DNA of 64,000 nucleotides from Vandiemenella viatica (Eukaryota; Arthropoda; Insecta; Orthoptera; Morabidae), in NCBI GenBank assembly GCA_031002005.1, contig CM061920.1, positions 49,950,610 to 50,014,609 of the forward strand. Reading direction: 5' to 3'. Under the pieces are notes generated by a model that was given only the letters and a program-made list of their open reading frames with translations, made no database searches and had not been told where the DNA came from. A program made the position numbers and the translations under genes. Each line of letters begins with the position of its first letter. The stretch's first letter is position 1. This document shows, in pieces, positions 61,201-62,984 of the stretch.

Positions 61201-61690
61201 ACGGTCCCAATTCACTACCCTGTGGCACTCCCATATTTACTTCCACCTCTTTTGATAATGTATTTCCTACTCTAACACTTTACTTTCTGGCTTTTGAGAA
61301 TTCCTCTACCCAGCAAGTAACTTTTTCATCAAATCCAATAGATTTAAGTTTATTTCCCAAGCCCTTTGATCGTATTCTTTAAATTATTTTGCTAAGACGA
61401 TATGTTTCAATAGAGGATAATTGAGTCAATTTCGGAAAAGTTGGCAAAAGTAAAATTATGGTTTGAGACAGCTTATTGTACCTTTCTTAAACAAAGTAAC
61501 TGGCATAGAAGTGATTTTATTATGAACATTTTTTCGACTTGTAGATGTTTTTAATTTGGTTAGTACTGACCTCCTGTCCCGACACGGTGTACATGCGCTT
61601 GGCGCCGCTCATCCTGAGCACCTGCCCCAGGTCCTCCAGCACCTCCTCGAAGGGCTGCGACGTGCGCAGGTTCAGCAGCACGCGGCACTG
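7007..61690 (-). CDS. DCX-EMAP: DCX-EMAP-like gene, 13 internal exons (partial)
   Basis: The minus strand carries 13 exons that join in one frame across twelve introns (phases 0,1,2,2,0,0,0,0,0,1,1,1), giving about 694 residues. Domain order is the C-terminal half of a doublecortin (DCX) domain, an Arg/Ser-rich linker, a HELP motif (YGYRGVD..NLW.LPTGE), then WD40 blades of the EMAP/EML type. Vertebrate EMLs lack a DCX domain; DCX plus HELP plus WD40 is the layout of insect DCX-EMAP. In Drosophila that protein is a microtubule-associated protein of mechanosensory cilia, needed for hearing and touch transduction; the same role here is inference. Exons are GC-rich with CpG-rich third positions, unlike the AT-rich introns. 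The start codon and first DCX part lie beyond base 64000. The last exon seen ends in phase 2, so more coding sequence follows beyond the window start or was missed. Every intron contains mobile-element sequence. Confidence 0.87.
7762..7993. mobile_element. hAT-type MITE with perfect 8-bp target duplication
   Basis: A 232-bp element opening CAGGGGCGGATTAAG and closing TTAATCCGGTACTG, whose complement starts CAGTACCGGATTAA. It is flanked by ATTAGATA at 7754-7761 and again at 7994-8001. An 8-bp duplication with CAGGGGCGG-type ends fits the hAT superfamily. The interior has an A-rich run and a GC-rich half mentioning gcgaggccc three times. No coding capacity. Confidence 0.8.
8749..9684. mobile_element. 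Non-autonomous hAT-like element with ATCGATA-rich ends
   Basis: The ends read GGACTGTTGATAAT (8749) and, on the other strand from 9684, GGGCCGTTGATATT. Next to each end are clustered TATCGATA and ATATCGAT palindromes (8766-8880 and 9570-9660). Flanks share CATTA with ACCTMG before it, suggesting a degraded target duplication. The 900-bp interior has no transposase that I can recognise. Confidence 0.55.
9690..11160. other. Intronic, no clear gene
   Basis: A 144-codon minus frame at 9890-10324 contains [20 protein letters not shown], faintly like the C-terminus of Penelope-type or other retroelement proteins. The match is weak and unsupported elsewhere. Other frames here are short and unrecognised. 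Confidence 0.3.
11165..11362 (+). mobile_element. tRNA-derived SINE, family A (plus strand copy)
   Basis: A tRNA-like head with box B GGTTCGAATCC at about 11214-11224 and a box A-like ggtgaatgg near 11173 is followed by the family body: ttttcatggtttccc, ggcgaatgctgggatg, and the tail signature taatgacctcaacgtcggcg then gcgtaaagtcata. This is one of two copies in this orientation; five other copies lie on the minus strand. Confidence 0.72.
11922..12017 (-). CDS. DCX-EMAP: DCX-EMAP exon L: WD40 blade
   Basis: The exon has 96 bases, entry phase 1 and exit phase 1. It encodes [20 protein letters not shown], then [13 protein letters not shown], with Trp completed from the previous exon. EML proteins have the same order here: WD, a variable segment with an A-x-x-x-D-V-x-W strand, then F-x-V-x-G-I-W. 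The acceptor is ttgcag and the donor gtcagc. Confidence 0.86.
12637..13031. mobile_element. hAT-type MITE with perfect 8-bp target duplication
   Basis: The element begins CAATGGCGTAGCTACG and ends GGTAGCTACGCCCCTG, giving inverted ends of the CAGGGGCGTAGCTACC type. It is flanked by CTTACAAT at 12629-12636 and 13032-13039. Inside are a 40-base T/A homopolymer tract (12857-12896) and GC-rich repeats of gggccc. It lies in the intron between exons K and L, 306 bases from exon K. Confidence 0.82.
13326..13508 (-). CDS. DCX-EMAP: DCX-EMAP exon K: WD40 blades
   Basis: The exon has 183 bases, entry phase 1 and exit phase 1. It encodes [32 protein letters not shown] and [20 protein letters not shown], matching the EML blade (AVGS.D..IY...V, then H.DWS.D...L.S...DYE). 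The donor gtacgt was chosen inside the codon for Trp, so the next exon completes TFWDV as in EML proteins (LFWD). The acceptor is ttgcag. Confidence 0.9.
13548..14690. mobile_element. Non-autonomous hAT-like element with GTTAACG-rich ends
   Basis: The left end reads ATAGTTGGGCACAGTTAATC and the right end, on the other strand, CCACAGCTGGACAAAAAACC. Both ends carry clusters of GTTAACG-like units (13576-13675; 14640-14665). Flanks CAACGTTC (13540-13547) and CAATGTTC (14691-14698) look like an 8-bp duplication with one change. No transposase frame is visible in the 1.1 kb. Confidence 0.6.
15556..15924. mobile_element. Terminal-inverted-repeat MITE flanked by TTAA
   Basis: A perfect 24-bp inverted repeat: 15557-15580 begins CAGTTATTTTTGGAGTC and its exact complement occupies 15900-15923. 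TTAA stands just outside at 15552-15555 and 15925-15928, as piggyBac-type elements require. The 320-bp interior is not coding. Placement in piggyBac is inferred from the TTAA alone. Confidence 0.65.
15930..17470. other. Intronic, no feature recognised
   Basis: Composition is mixed, with a somewhat GC-richer patch at 16040-16330 of unknown origin and scattered short frames (for example 62 codons at 16200). None resembles a known family, and no repeat partner elsewhere in the window was seen. Confidence 0.4.
17558..17978 (-). CDS. DCX-EMAP: DCX-EMAP exon J: large WD40 exon, start of second propeller
   Basis: This 421-base exon, the largest seen, has entry phase 0 and exit phase 1. It encodes [80 protein letters not shown] and [10 protein letters not shown]. 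These are two or three WD40 blades of the second EML propeller, including the V-G-T-x-R-N-x-x blade start. It is so GC-rich that all three minus frames and one plus frame are long and open; only this frame matches the family. Acceptor ctcgcag and donor gtacgc flank it. Confidence 0.92.
18074..18317 (-). mobile_element. tRNA-derived SINE, family A
   Basis: A near full-length copy on the minus strand. The tRNA-like head is at the right: box A-like tggtgggcgagcgg on the complement of 18296-18309 and box B as gattcgaacc at about 18255-18264. The tail carries cctcgtcggcgtcgaggtca at 18097-18116 and T-rich sequence at 18074. The head-body junction region reads ggaaaacccaaatctggat on the plus strand. 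It ends about 96 bases upstream of the exon J acceptor. Confidence 0.78.
18320..20035. other. Intronic, no gene; possible transposase scrap
   Basis: AT-rich. On the minus strand near 19430-19300, gctgatctcaaag-like sequence followed by a tgcat..cac segment resembles the last part of a Tc1/IS630-type transposase (DLK...), but it is too short to call. Nothing else is recognised. Confidence 0.3.
20040..21062 (-). mobile_element. Decayed IS630/Tc1-like transposon (DUF4817-type transposase)
   Basis: On the minus strand from about 20960, short frames read [20 protein letters not shown] (N-terminal helix-turn-helix region), then pieces like the middle of the transposase, interrupted by many stops and shifts. 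Ends are inverted: ttgcaccatcgtgtaaagca on the minus strand near 21000 matches ttgcaccatcctttaaggca on the plus strand near 20067, and the outer end is the common cagggtgttcacataaaa form (21062 inward). The C-terminal catalytic part appears to be deleted. Confidence 0.55.
21656..21784 (-). CDS. DCX-EMAP: DCX-EMAP exon I: WD40 blade at propeller junction
   Basis: The exon has 43 codons, phase 0 at both ends. It encodes [15 protein letters not shown], then [16 protein letters not shown] and KKITETK. The sequence LLSGGxxDRxIxxWD is the EML signature of the blade at the end of the first propeller. The acceptor is ttgcag after a T/G-rich tract and the donor is gtaaca. Confidence 0.9.
21888..22418 (+). 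mobile_element. CR1/L2-like LINE 3' fragment
   Basis: This matches the last 500 bases of the element at 1590-4980: caggagttggagggcttgca, the post-RT coding region with many indels, gtaaggttgtcagtgattgg, and a 3' end ccatcgcagttcaattcaat. It is a 5'-truncated, dead copy. It ends about 104 bases upstream of the exon I acceptor. Confidence 0.8.
22425..22910 (+). mobile_element. Decayed LINE reverse-transcriptase scrap with tRNA-like end
   Basis: From 22425, [13 protein letters not shown] resembles the catalytic (Y/F)ADD segment with D changed to E, then pieces such as [13 protein letters not shown] (about 22783-22820) typical of the region after RT in LINEs. Frames are destroyed. It runs into a separate tRNA-like stretch with gattcgaaccagggacctcc (22859-22878), which may be a third SINE family. 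Confidence 0.5.
22975..23354. mobile_element. MITE family H, copy 1 (TTA target duplication)
   Basis: The 380-bp element starts GGGAGCGTGCACAAACTACG and ends with the complement form (ACGTGGTTTATGCACGCTCCC). TTA flanks both ends (22972-22974, 23355-23357). The interior has subterminal G-runs (23248-23268) and a conserved AT-rich core including cacagaacacacaacaacat. A 3-bp TWA duplication and GGG ends resemble PIF/Harbinger-type MITEs; the superfamily is tentative. Confidence 0.75.
23360..23745. other. Intronic, unrecognised
   Basis: A 74-codon plus frame at 23439-23663 has no recognisable match. No repeat partner is seen in the window. Confidence 0.3.
23751..24526. mobile_element. Candidate TIR element (taggacg ends)
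   Basis: The left end is ccctgtaggacgattaaaa and the right end, on the complement, begins ggggggtaggacgtcaaac. The AT-rich interior has homopolymer A runs at both flanks and no coding frame. The target duplication is unclear, so the exact boundaries are approximate. Confidence 0.42.
24756..24887 (-). CDS. DCX-EMAP: DCX-EMAP exon H: WD40 blade
   Basis: The exon has 44 codons, phase 0 at both ends. It encodes [35 protein letters not shown] and ends VRTEFE, a WD40 blade with the D-G-x-I-x-V-Y strand of EML proteins. The acceptor is cggcag and the donor gtgagg. A hAT-type MITE begins 126 bases upstream of the acceptor. Confidence 0.88.
25013..25334. mobile_element. hAT-type MITE, CAGGGGCGGATCCAGG family
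   Basis: It starts CAGGGGCGGATCCAGG and ends CCTGGATCCGCCCATG. Flanks CGACTGGG (25005-25012) and CGGCTGGG (25335-25342) form an 8-bp duplication with one mismatch. The interior is G-rich with ggcttgag repeated and an A32 run at 25211-25242. A broken end of the same family lies at 48381-48428. Confidence 0.8.
25420..26466 (+). mobile_element. Second LINE (CR1/L2-like), 5'-truncated, frameshifted
   Basis: The element starts inside RT with [20 protein letters not shown] motifs are [20 protein letters not shown] and LFADDAVIY (25678-25704), then [15 protein letters not shown] and [11 protein letters not shown] frameshift near 26090 separates [20 protein letters not shown] and the rest in another frame. 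It is clearly different in sequence from the element at 1590. The 3' end is near 26466 with no clear tail. Confidence 0.83.
25447..26091 (+). pseudogene. LINE reverse transcriptase fragment
   Basis: 215 codons covering RT palm and thumb: [11 protein letters not shown], catalytic FADD at about 25681-25692, YLGVTL. The N-terminal RT and endonuclease are missing because of 5' truncation. It ends at a stop after CCAIWDP. Confidence 0.8.
26735..27010 (-). mobile_element. tRNA-derived SINE, family B, copy 1
   Basis: On the minus strand the head reads tagtggctcagtggttaagg (complement of 26981-27000), a good box A, followed by box B around gttcgaac (complement of 26945-26952). The body contains the family block ggtgaaggtcgggttaaggg (26899-26918, plus strand) and agtttaacatgggacccgaa. 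Two further copies lie at 43321 and 62985, all in the same orientation. Confidence 0.75.
27250..27795 (+). mobile_element. Mariner-like transposase remnant
   Basis: Scattered frames read [12 protein letters not shown], IIFIDF, ITFQQD, then a 63-codon stretch [20 protein letters not shown] at 27593, the C-terminal signature of mariner transposase (HPPYSPDLAPSDYHLF with the third catalytic Asp). Multiple frameshifts; no complete ends were found. Confidence 0.7.
27800..28540. other. Intronic, nothing recognised
   Basis: AT-rich intron sequence upstream of the exon G donor side. The 68-codon minus frame at 27960-28166 has no known match. Confidence 0.4.
28549..28686 (-). CDS. DCX-EMAP: DCX-EMAP exon G: WD40 blade
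   Basis: The exon has 46 codons, phase 0 at both ends. It encodes [30 protein letters not shown], then a basic turn and [10 protein letters not shown]. The FHP-D...LIT-G..H..FW pattern is diagnostic of the EML propeller. Acceptor gtgcag and donor gtacgc flank it. Confidence 0.9.
28980..29410 (+). mobile_element. Penelope-like non-autonomous element or retrozyme with hammerhead core
   Basis: A 431-bp insertion between 13-base direct repeats CATGTCCTTCTAA (28967-28979 and 29411-29423). It holds a 36-bp perfect inverted repeat (about 28978-29012 against 29339-29374, beginning AATCAATTTTTTATAAAGG) and a hammerhead-ribozyme-like core at 29271-29314. Variable-length long target duplications, a terminal inverted repeat of about 34 bases with a short tail beyond it, and a hammerhead motif are known together in Penelope-like elements. 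A TA-flanked mariner-type MITE (28979-29373) is the alternative reading. No protein is encoded. Confidence 0.6.
29271..29314 (+). ncRNA. Hammerhead ribozyme-like motif (type I layout)
   Basis: Order on the plus strand: stem I TGTCG (29271-29275), core CTGATGA (29276-29282), an extra T, stem II GCTCT (29284-29288), loop TGATAT, AGAGC (29295-29299), core GAAA (29300-29303), a very short stem III within ACGCGT (29303-29308), the predicted scissile A (29309), and the closing stem I CGACA (29310-29314). All invariant core bases are present. The extra T after CTGATGA and the minimal stem III weaken it; short stem III hammerheads are known to act as dimers. Confidence 0.6.
29425..30560. other. Intronic, nothing recognised
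   Basis: AT-rich sequence with two short overlapping minus frames (29637-29863) of no known family. Confidence 0.4.
30572..30667 (-). CDS. DCX-EMAP: DCX-EMAP exon F: WD40 blade
   Basis: The exon has 32 codons, phase 0 at both ends, encoding [20 protein letters not shown] followed by [12 protein letters not shown], the EML blade that normally reads G..L.A.DD...H.LSVWDW. The donor is gtgagt. The acceptor was placed at gcgaag because this gives FS.LNGG, as expected from EML proteins; it is the least certain splice site in the gene. A truncated SINE lies only about 55 bases upstream of it. Confidence 0.82.
30722..30885 (-). mobile_element. tRNA-derived SINE, family A, 3'-truncated
   Basis: The minus-strand copy has head sequence at the right with box B as ggggattcgaaccc (30833-30846) and body ggaaaccatggaaaaccaaa (30797-30816). 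The tail stops at cattagaggcggg (30722), lacking the gtcgacgt and T-rich end. It lies about 55 bases upstream of the exon F acceptor. Confidence 0.72.
31735..31970 (-). mobile_element. tRNA-derived SINE, family A
   Basis: A minus-strand copy with tail cgcctagttgacgtcaaggt (31750-31769), body ggaaaccatggaaaaccaaa (31866-31885), box B as ggggattcgatcc (one change from consensus) and head cacccaccatgctcgg at the right end. Confidence 0.75.
31975..32520. other. Intronic, nothing recognised
   Basis: Mixed sequence between a SINE and the RTE-like LINE; an 85-codon plus frame at 32232 has no known match. Confidence 0.35.
32523..33560 (+). mobile_element. RTE-like LINE, 5'-truncated
   Basis: RT frames: [29 protein letters not shown] followed by a stop (about 32805), then a 195-codon frame from 32850 with [58 protein letters not shown] and [18 protein letters not shown], the order of RTE-type endonuclease-RT proteins. 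It ends with aaaccagtcgaaagactgac (33533-33552) and an A-rich tail. Clade RTE is likely, not certain. Confidence 0.82.
32850..33437 (+). pseudogene. RTE-like LINE post-RT fragment
   Basis: 195 codons that follow the catalytic FADD after an in-frame TAG. The motif run [30 protein letters not shown] and [12 protein letters not shown] is diagnostic of this LINE group in insects. A stop near 33435 cuts it short of the usual C-terminus, which continues in degraded form to about 33540. Confidence 0.8.
33626..33998 (-). mobile_element. MITE family H, copy 2 (inverted)
   Basis: Opposite orientation to the copies at 22975 and 34058. The ends are GGAAGCATCCATAAAATACG and, at the right, TATGGACGCTCCC; TAA flanks both sides (33623-33625, 33999-34001). 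The C-run (33727-33739) and the core are the complement of the other copies. It is the most diverged of the three. Confidence 0.72.
34058..34442 (+). mobile_element. MITE family H, copy 3
   Basis: The ends are GGGACCGTGCACAAACTACG and ATGCACGCTCCC with TTA on both sides (34055-34057, 34443-34445). The core matches copy 1 closely, including acaaaatgtcttctggaatc (34293-34312). It sits 59 bases from inverted copy 2 and about 93 bases below the exon E donor. Confidence 0.77.
34535..34706 (-). CDS. DCX-EMAP: DCX-EMAP exon E: WD40 blades of first propeller
   Basis: The exon has 172 bases, entry phase 2 and exit phase 0. It encodes [14 protein letters not shown], then [11 protein letters not shown] and [10 protein letters not shown], closely following the EML pattern of HP-D..A.GQ followed by VR.W and a V..+.FS blade start. 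The donor is a perfect gtgagt and the acceptor is tgccag. An inverted pair of MITEs sits about 90 bases into the intron downstream of the donor. Confidence 0.9.
34715..35975. other. Intronic, nothing recognised
   Basis: AT-rich intron between exon E and the LTR element. No frame or repeat match was seen. Confidence 0.4.
35980..36753 (+). repeat. 5' LTR
   Basis: 774 bases, TG...CA. It differs from the 3' copy by a handful of substitutions and small indels, chiefly around the CCG-repeat at 36374-36396. It contains a run of CCGCCG and, near 36580, gtgaataaattc, a possible polyadenylation signal. An open frame of 115 codons here is repeated in the 3' LTR and reflects the LTR, not a gene. Confidence 0.9.
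36757..36774 (+). other. Putative primer-binding site
   Basis: TGGCGCGCCAACCTGTGG starts three bases after the 5' LTR. TGG at this position pairs with the CCA end of a tRNA primer, as in Ty3/gypsy and retroviral elements. Which tRNA it fits was not determined. Confidence 0.55.
37483..38340 (+). CDS. Gag-like coiled-coil protein of the LTR element
   Basis: The frame is open from 37408, but the ATG at 37483 ([10 protein letters not shown]) is the likelier start because that motif opens many gag-like proteins (family knowledge, moderate). It gives 285 residues. Residues about 80-220 have long stretches rich in E, Q, K and L ([37 protein letters not shown]), as in a coiled coil. There is no CCHC zinc knuckle in this frame and none was seen in the short downstream frames (38389-38691). 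It ends TAG at 38338-38340. It is probably the structural protein used by the element; function is inferred from position. Confidence 0.6.
   Translation: MKLRSGKSTGMAQSHSPSEPKDQESAMEGNRGHLIDSAMVVNVDRSIQETATGEGTASYLPISETNDHFVPLSQNQTSEIMMPQNILQFMQQLMGPINERLTSITESLSLVGEQQRNTNEQHRKTNEQLSALREELTAAMEKGVGEIKESVQSLEMVQKTLSSGVNSTKEQVLDVQRRASEIGQETEGRSNLLETSVVEIEKSHSADLTQLGEEVIQIRVAKLKAECYGLGETHESFSIEQTNKQRDIHVSACSESVRTDRQTKPSKMPTVGHERRDLRYLCIFG
38345..41360 (+). other. Non-coding interior of the LTR element
   Basis: Three kilobases with only short unrelated frames. It contains a direct duplication of about 130 bp (about 40800-40930 and 40931-41036; ctgtaaccatcagaaaggct against ctgtagccataagataggct). 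A G-rich, purine-leaning stretch (41344-41364) precedes the 3' LTR and could be the polypurine tract, though it is imperfect. Confidence 0.5.
41365..42143 (+). repeat. 3' LTR
   Basis: 779 bases, closely matching 35980-36753. It has small differences at the CCG run (a 5-base insertion region near 41750) and single substitutions such as gcgggg for gcgcgg. GTGT follows at once (42144), completing the target duplication. Confidence 0.9.
42290..42425. repeat. CA/A-rich simple repeat
   Basis: Interspersed aaacaaacaaa, acaccaaacaaacaaa and aatacaaaaa units. It lies about 30 bases downstream of the exon D donor. Confidence 0.85.
42457..42606 (-). CDS. DCX-EMAP: DCX-EMAP exon D: second half of HELP motif, start of propeller
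   Basis: The exon has 150 bases, entry phase 2 and exit phase 2. It encodes [19 protein letters not shown], then [17 protein letters not shown] and [10 protein letters not shown], the conserved second half of HELP and the first GH-D WD40 element. Acceptor gtgccag and donor gtgaga flank it. A CA-repeat-rich tract (42290-42425) lies directly downstream of the donor in the intron. Confidence 0.9.
43321..43537 (-). mobile_element. tRNA-derived SINE, family B, copy 2
   Basis: It shares the family blocks tgaagatccggttaaggg (43432-43449), gagattcgaaccgaaga (43477-43493) and a head at the right with ttaactactgagctacca (43507-43524). The left end is less well defined than in copy 1. Confidence 0.72.
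43889..44245 (+). pseudogene. Mariner transposase fragment
   Basis: 119 codons. [54 protein letters not shown] and the first catalytic Asp in [11 protein letters not shown] are all mariner hallmarks. The stop after HFMQ and frame shifts on either side make it non-functional. Confidence 0.8.
44826..45058 (-). mobile_element. tRNA-derived SINE, family A, nested in mariner
   Basis: A minus-strand copy, with tail gctttacgtctcgacgaagg at 44841-44860 and head cacccaccacgctcgg at 45042-45057. Direct repeats of about 10 bases flank it: taggggcaaa at 44811-44820 and again at 45058-45067. Box B is altered (ggggattttaaccc). Confidence 0.78.
45090..45420. other. Intronic, nothing recognised
   Basis: No gene or repeat seen between the mariner and exon C. 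Confidence 0.4.
45525..45672 (-). CDS. DCX-EMAP: DCX-EMAP exon C: first half of HELP motif
   Basis: The exon has 148 bases, entry phase 1 and exit phase 2. It encodes [15 protein letters not shown], then [20 protein letters not shown] and ends LQLAW, the N-terminal half of the HELP motif (hydrophobic EML protein), which packs against the propeller in EMAP/EML proteins. The acceptor is gctgcag. The donor was placed at gtatcc because only that position gives the canonical W-V-Y-G-Y-R-G across the junction; it is a weak donor by sequence. An extra small linker exon between this one and exon B cannot be excluded, although the phases fit without one. Confidence 0.85.
45675..47280. other. Intronic, nothing recognised
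   Basis: AT-rich intron upstream of exon C. A 114-codon plus frame (46491) and others have no known match. Confidence 0.4.
47285..47705 (+). mobile_element. LINE post-RT remnant
   Basis: Degraded frame with [18 protein letters not shown], then [12 protein letters not shown] and [18 protein letters not shown]. This is the end of a LINE protein of the type RMLRWMLG-SLRDR ... RWYGHVLRR seen in many insects; it is a different family from that at 32523. No tail was identified. Confidence 0.65.
47710..48375. other. Intronic, nothing recognised
   Basis: AT-rich; a short duplicated phrase ttatcctggttatatgttatc (48031-48080) is present three times as an imperfect tandem of about 20 bases. Confidence 0.4.
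48381..48428. mobile_element. Terminal fragment of hAT-type MITE
   Basis: A C-run followed by aaaccaaaatcctggatccg ending in cactg, the right end of the family found intact at 25013-25334. The left end is missing. Confidence 0.6.
48435..50520. other. Intronic, nothing recognised
   Basis: AT-rich. A 143-codon plus frame at 48521-48952 is serine/cysteine-rich and matches no family I know; composition does not favour coding. Confidence 0.35.
50525..51225. mobile_element. Fold-back (long inverted repeat) element
   Basis: The outer 50 bases are inverted: tagtttacatcgcgtcatat at 50530 matches the complement tagtttacgtcgcgatacat at about 51210-51191. The next segments are also inverted, for example ccaggctgcatttcaatcta (50666) against the complement ccaggccgaattccaaccta (about 51075). 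The two arms cover most of its length with a short middle. No coding frame. Arms have diverged. Confidence 0.65.
51229..51912 (+). mobile_element. CR1/L2-like LINE 3' fragment
   Basis: Same family as 1590-4980, covering the last 680 bases: cttgaaatgtaaatatcttg, tgatagagagagtgaag, ggcacaaggatgtgggaaga, and the tail aaattaaattaaat. It abuts the right end of the fold-back element. Many indels. Confidence 0.8.
52246..52290. repeat. Poly-T tract
   Basis: An uninterrupted run of about 45 T. Its phenylalanine-rich frames are artefacts. It could be a decayed poly-A of a retrocopy on the minus strand, but no such copy was seen. Confidence 0.85.
52420..53290. repeat. Degenerate tandem array, period about 140 bp
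   Basis: Seven related units begin with a phrase like tatccgatttcgatggaact: near 52428, 52548, 52702, 52838, 52981, 53112 and 53255 (spacings about 120, 154, 136, 143, 131, 143). Each continues to gcacatgtatac, then a(a)taaa and finally a C/T-rich cctctcccc or cccctttaat block. Units are about 60-75% alike by eye. Confidence 0.65.
53350..57400. other. Intronic, no gene recognised
   Basis: AT-rich with no convincing frames. A locally GC-richer patch at 54270-54420 contains a small hairpin, gtctcctgtcg and cgacgggagac, of unknown meaning. Confidence 0.4.
57407..57626 (-). mobile_element. tRNA-derived SINE, family A
   Basis: A minus-strand copy: tail cgtcgtccacgtcgaggtca (57419-57438), body ggaaaacccaaatctggat (57542-57560), box B as gggattcgaaccc (57569-57581). 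Confidence 0.78.
57990..58117 (+). mobile_element. SINE family A fragment, diverged
   Basis: Plus orientation, with atttaccgaaatcactccag then gcgaatgccgggatct (58020-58045) and a tail aagccgtaaaac near 58098. The tRNA-like head is not recognisable. Confidence 0.5.
58120..58520. other. Intronic, nothing recognised
   Basis: Mixed composition between the SINE fragment and the GC-rich block next to exon B. Confidence 0.35.
58523..58788 (-). other. GC-rich intron stretch that stays open after exon B
   Basis: Directly downstream of the exon B donor, the exon B frame continues for about 88 codons before a stop. The block is unusually GC-rich (58570-58790), with an Arg/Pro/Ala composition (for example [13 protein letters not shown]). 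There is no family match. It may be a retained-intron or alternative-donor extension, or only a consequence of high GC. Confidence 0.35.
58789..58972 (-). CDS. DCX-EMAP: DCX-EMAP exon B: end of doublecortin domain and basic linker
   Basis: The exon has 184 bases, entry phase 0, exit phase 1. It begins [20 protein letters not shown], which completes the doublecortin fold directly after SGQE of the previous exon. A low-complexity linker follows: [10 protein letters not shown], then a Gly run (HGGGGNN), then [11 protein letters not shown]. Acceptor caccag and donor gtaagg are strong. The linker is rich in Arg and Ser, as is common in microtubule-binding linkers (inference). The frame stays open beyond this donor; see the separate finding. 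Confidence 0.85.
58980..60220. other. Intronic, nothing recognised
   Basis: No gene or repeat match was seen upstream of exon B. Confidence 0.4.
60228..61385 (-). mobile_element. CR1/L2-like LINE fragment, minus strand
   Basis: Inverted copy of the last 1.15 kb of the family at 1590-4980: minus frames give [40 protein letters not shown], then [20 protein letters not shown] and [20 protein letters not shown]. It also includes part of the RT region (complement near 61200, GVPQGS-like). Several frameshifts; not functional. It is the best-preserved C-terminal copy apart from the first. Confidence 0.82.
61571..61690 (-). CDS. DCX-EMAP: DCX-EMAP exon A: doublecortin domain, middle to C-terminal part
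   Basis: The exon has 40 codons, phase 0 at both ends. It starts [10 protein letters not shown] and ends MYTVSGQE, matching the doublecortin pattern of a beta strand, a helix with [15 protein letters not shown], then the Y/L-T-x-x-G-x-x-V turn. The acceptor AG follows a pyrimidine-rich run (ttggccag) and the donor reads gtcagt. An alternative acceptor 3 bases inside would drop only the first Gln. The preceding residues of the domain are not in the window. Confidence 0.85.
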
Positions 61691-61699
61691 CTGGCCAAC

Positions 61700-61850
61700 C
61701 ACAACACAGTAACCAGACGACCAAACTAATTACGTACCACACCAGTACCAAACTTGGTAGCAGTAATGTCCAGAGTATGGGGTGCATGATTCCATGCGTC
61801 ACAGCGCCACCGTCCAGTTCCAACTATGGCCACCAGGTGCCGTGATCAGT
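61700..61850. other. Intronic, short unclassified stretch
   Basis: Between the exon A acceptor and the transposase fragment; no feature seen. Confidence 0.3.
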
Positions 61851-61854
61851 CATC

Positions 61855-62169
61855 GTGATTCTAGTCTTTGGAAACGATCGAATTATCAGCCGATCGTTTC
61901 CAAATGCTTGGCCGGCACGATCACCTGACCTCACTCCCCGTGATTTCTGGTTGTGGGGCTACCTGAAGGACAGGGTTTCCCAGTGCAACATTCGCACATG
62001 TGCTGATCTGAAGCGCAGCATATCAAGAGAGGTAGCCAGCATATGCTTCGTTCTGCTGTGCAGAATGCAATCCTGCGCTTTCAGACTCTTCTGGACACTG
62101 ATGGGCGCCATATTGAGCCCCTTTTATAGCAGTAATGGTACCGGTATGTTATGGTATGATGTACCGTAA
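61855..62169 (+). pseudogene. IS630/Tc1-like transposase C-terminal fragment
   Basis: 104 codons: FPNAWPARSPDLTPRDFWLW, GYLKDRVSQCNIRTCADLKR. The W-P-x-R-S-P-D-L-T-P-x-D-F-W-L-W-G segment surrounds the third catalytic Asp/Glu region of the DUF4817-type transposases. It is probably the same broad family as the copy at 20040-21062, but that copy lacks this part, so I cannot compare them. The N-terminal part is absent. Confidence 0.75.
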
Positions 62170-62174
62170 CAGCA

Positions 62175-62980
62175 CATGAAAAGTATTTCAGTAGAATTGA
62201 TTCTGCATTATTTCTCTTCCCCATGTCCTTGACGGTAATGCTAACAAGTTTGGTAGTCGTACGGTAATTAGTTTCCGTGATATAATATGTTAAATAGGGA
62301 AAGTTTAATTATAACCATCCTGTATTTACGTACTTAGTGATTACATGTGAAATTAGGGAGAATATAAACACAAACGAAACGAAACACAAGACCTGACAAG
62401 AAAGTTACTTTAAGAAACGAGAGAAATTCTGGAAGCAATAGTAATAATGATGATTTGTTTTCAAACACTTCAATAGACCTGATGAATATGCGGTAAATGA
62501 ATAAAGTGGAATTAAAATCTATGGAAGAATGACATAAAACAAAAAATTTTGAAATTGTTCCATTAATGCTAACATAATAGTGGAAATTTTTGAAAGAATC
62601 AATCATTGGAAAACTCGGGAACCAGAACTACAAAAATATGGAGCTGCACTTTGTAAGAAACAGAGATGTATGAGCGACAGTTATAGAAGGCTTAATATTG
62701 AACTCAGTATCTAGAACGTATTCAAGAATAATATATAATAAAGTCACTAACTGAAGTAATTCTACAGTAGTTACAGAACTTGGTTTTAAGAATGGACGAT
62801 CATAATAAATGAGGAAAAGAGCCTGAAACAATTTAGATATCAATTTTGCAGTTACAGGCATTAAAAAACCTATGAAAGACAAATTAATCTAGGGAAAATC
62901 ATAATCCTTAAAGCATATTAGTACTTTCTTCTAAAGCTATTCAATCTGGAGGTTGGCTGGACCCTCCTGAAGAAGGTTTT
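62175..62980. other. Intronic, nothing recognised
   Basis: AT-rich with no useful frames. Confidence 0.4.
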
Positions 62981-62984
62981 TTTT

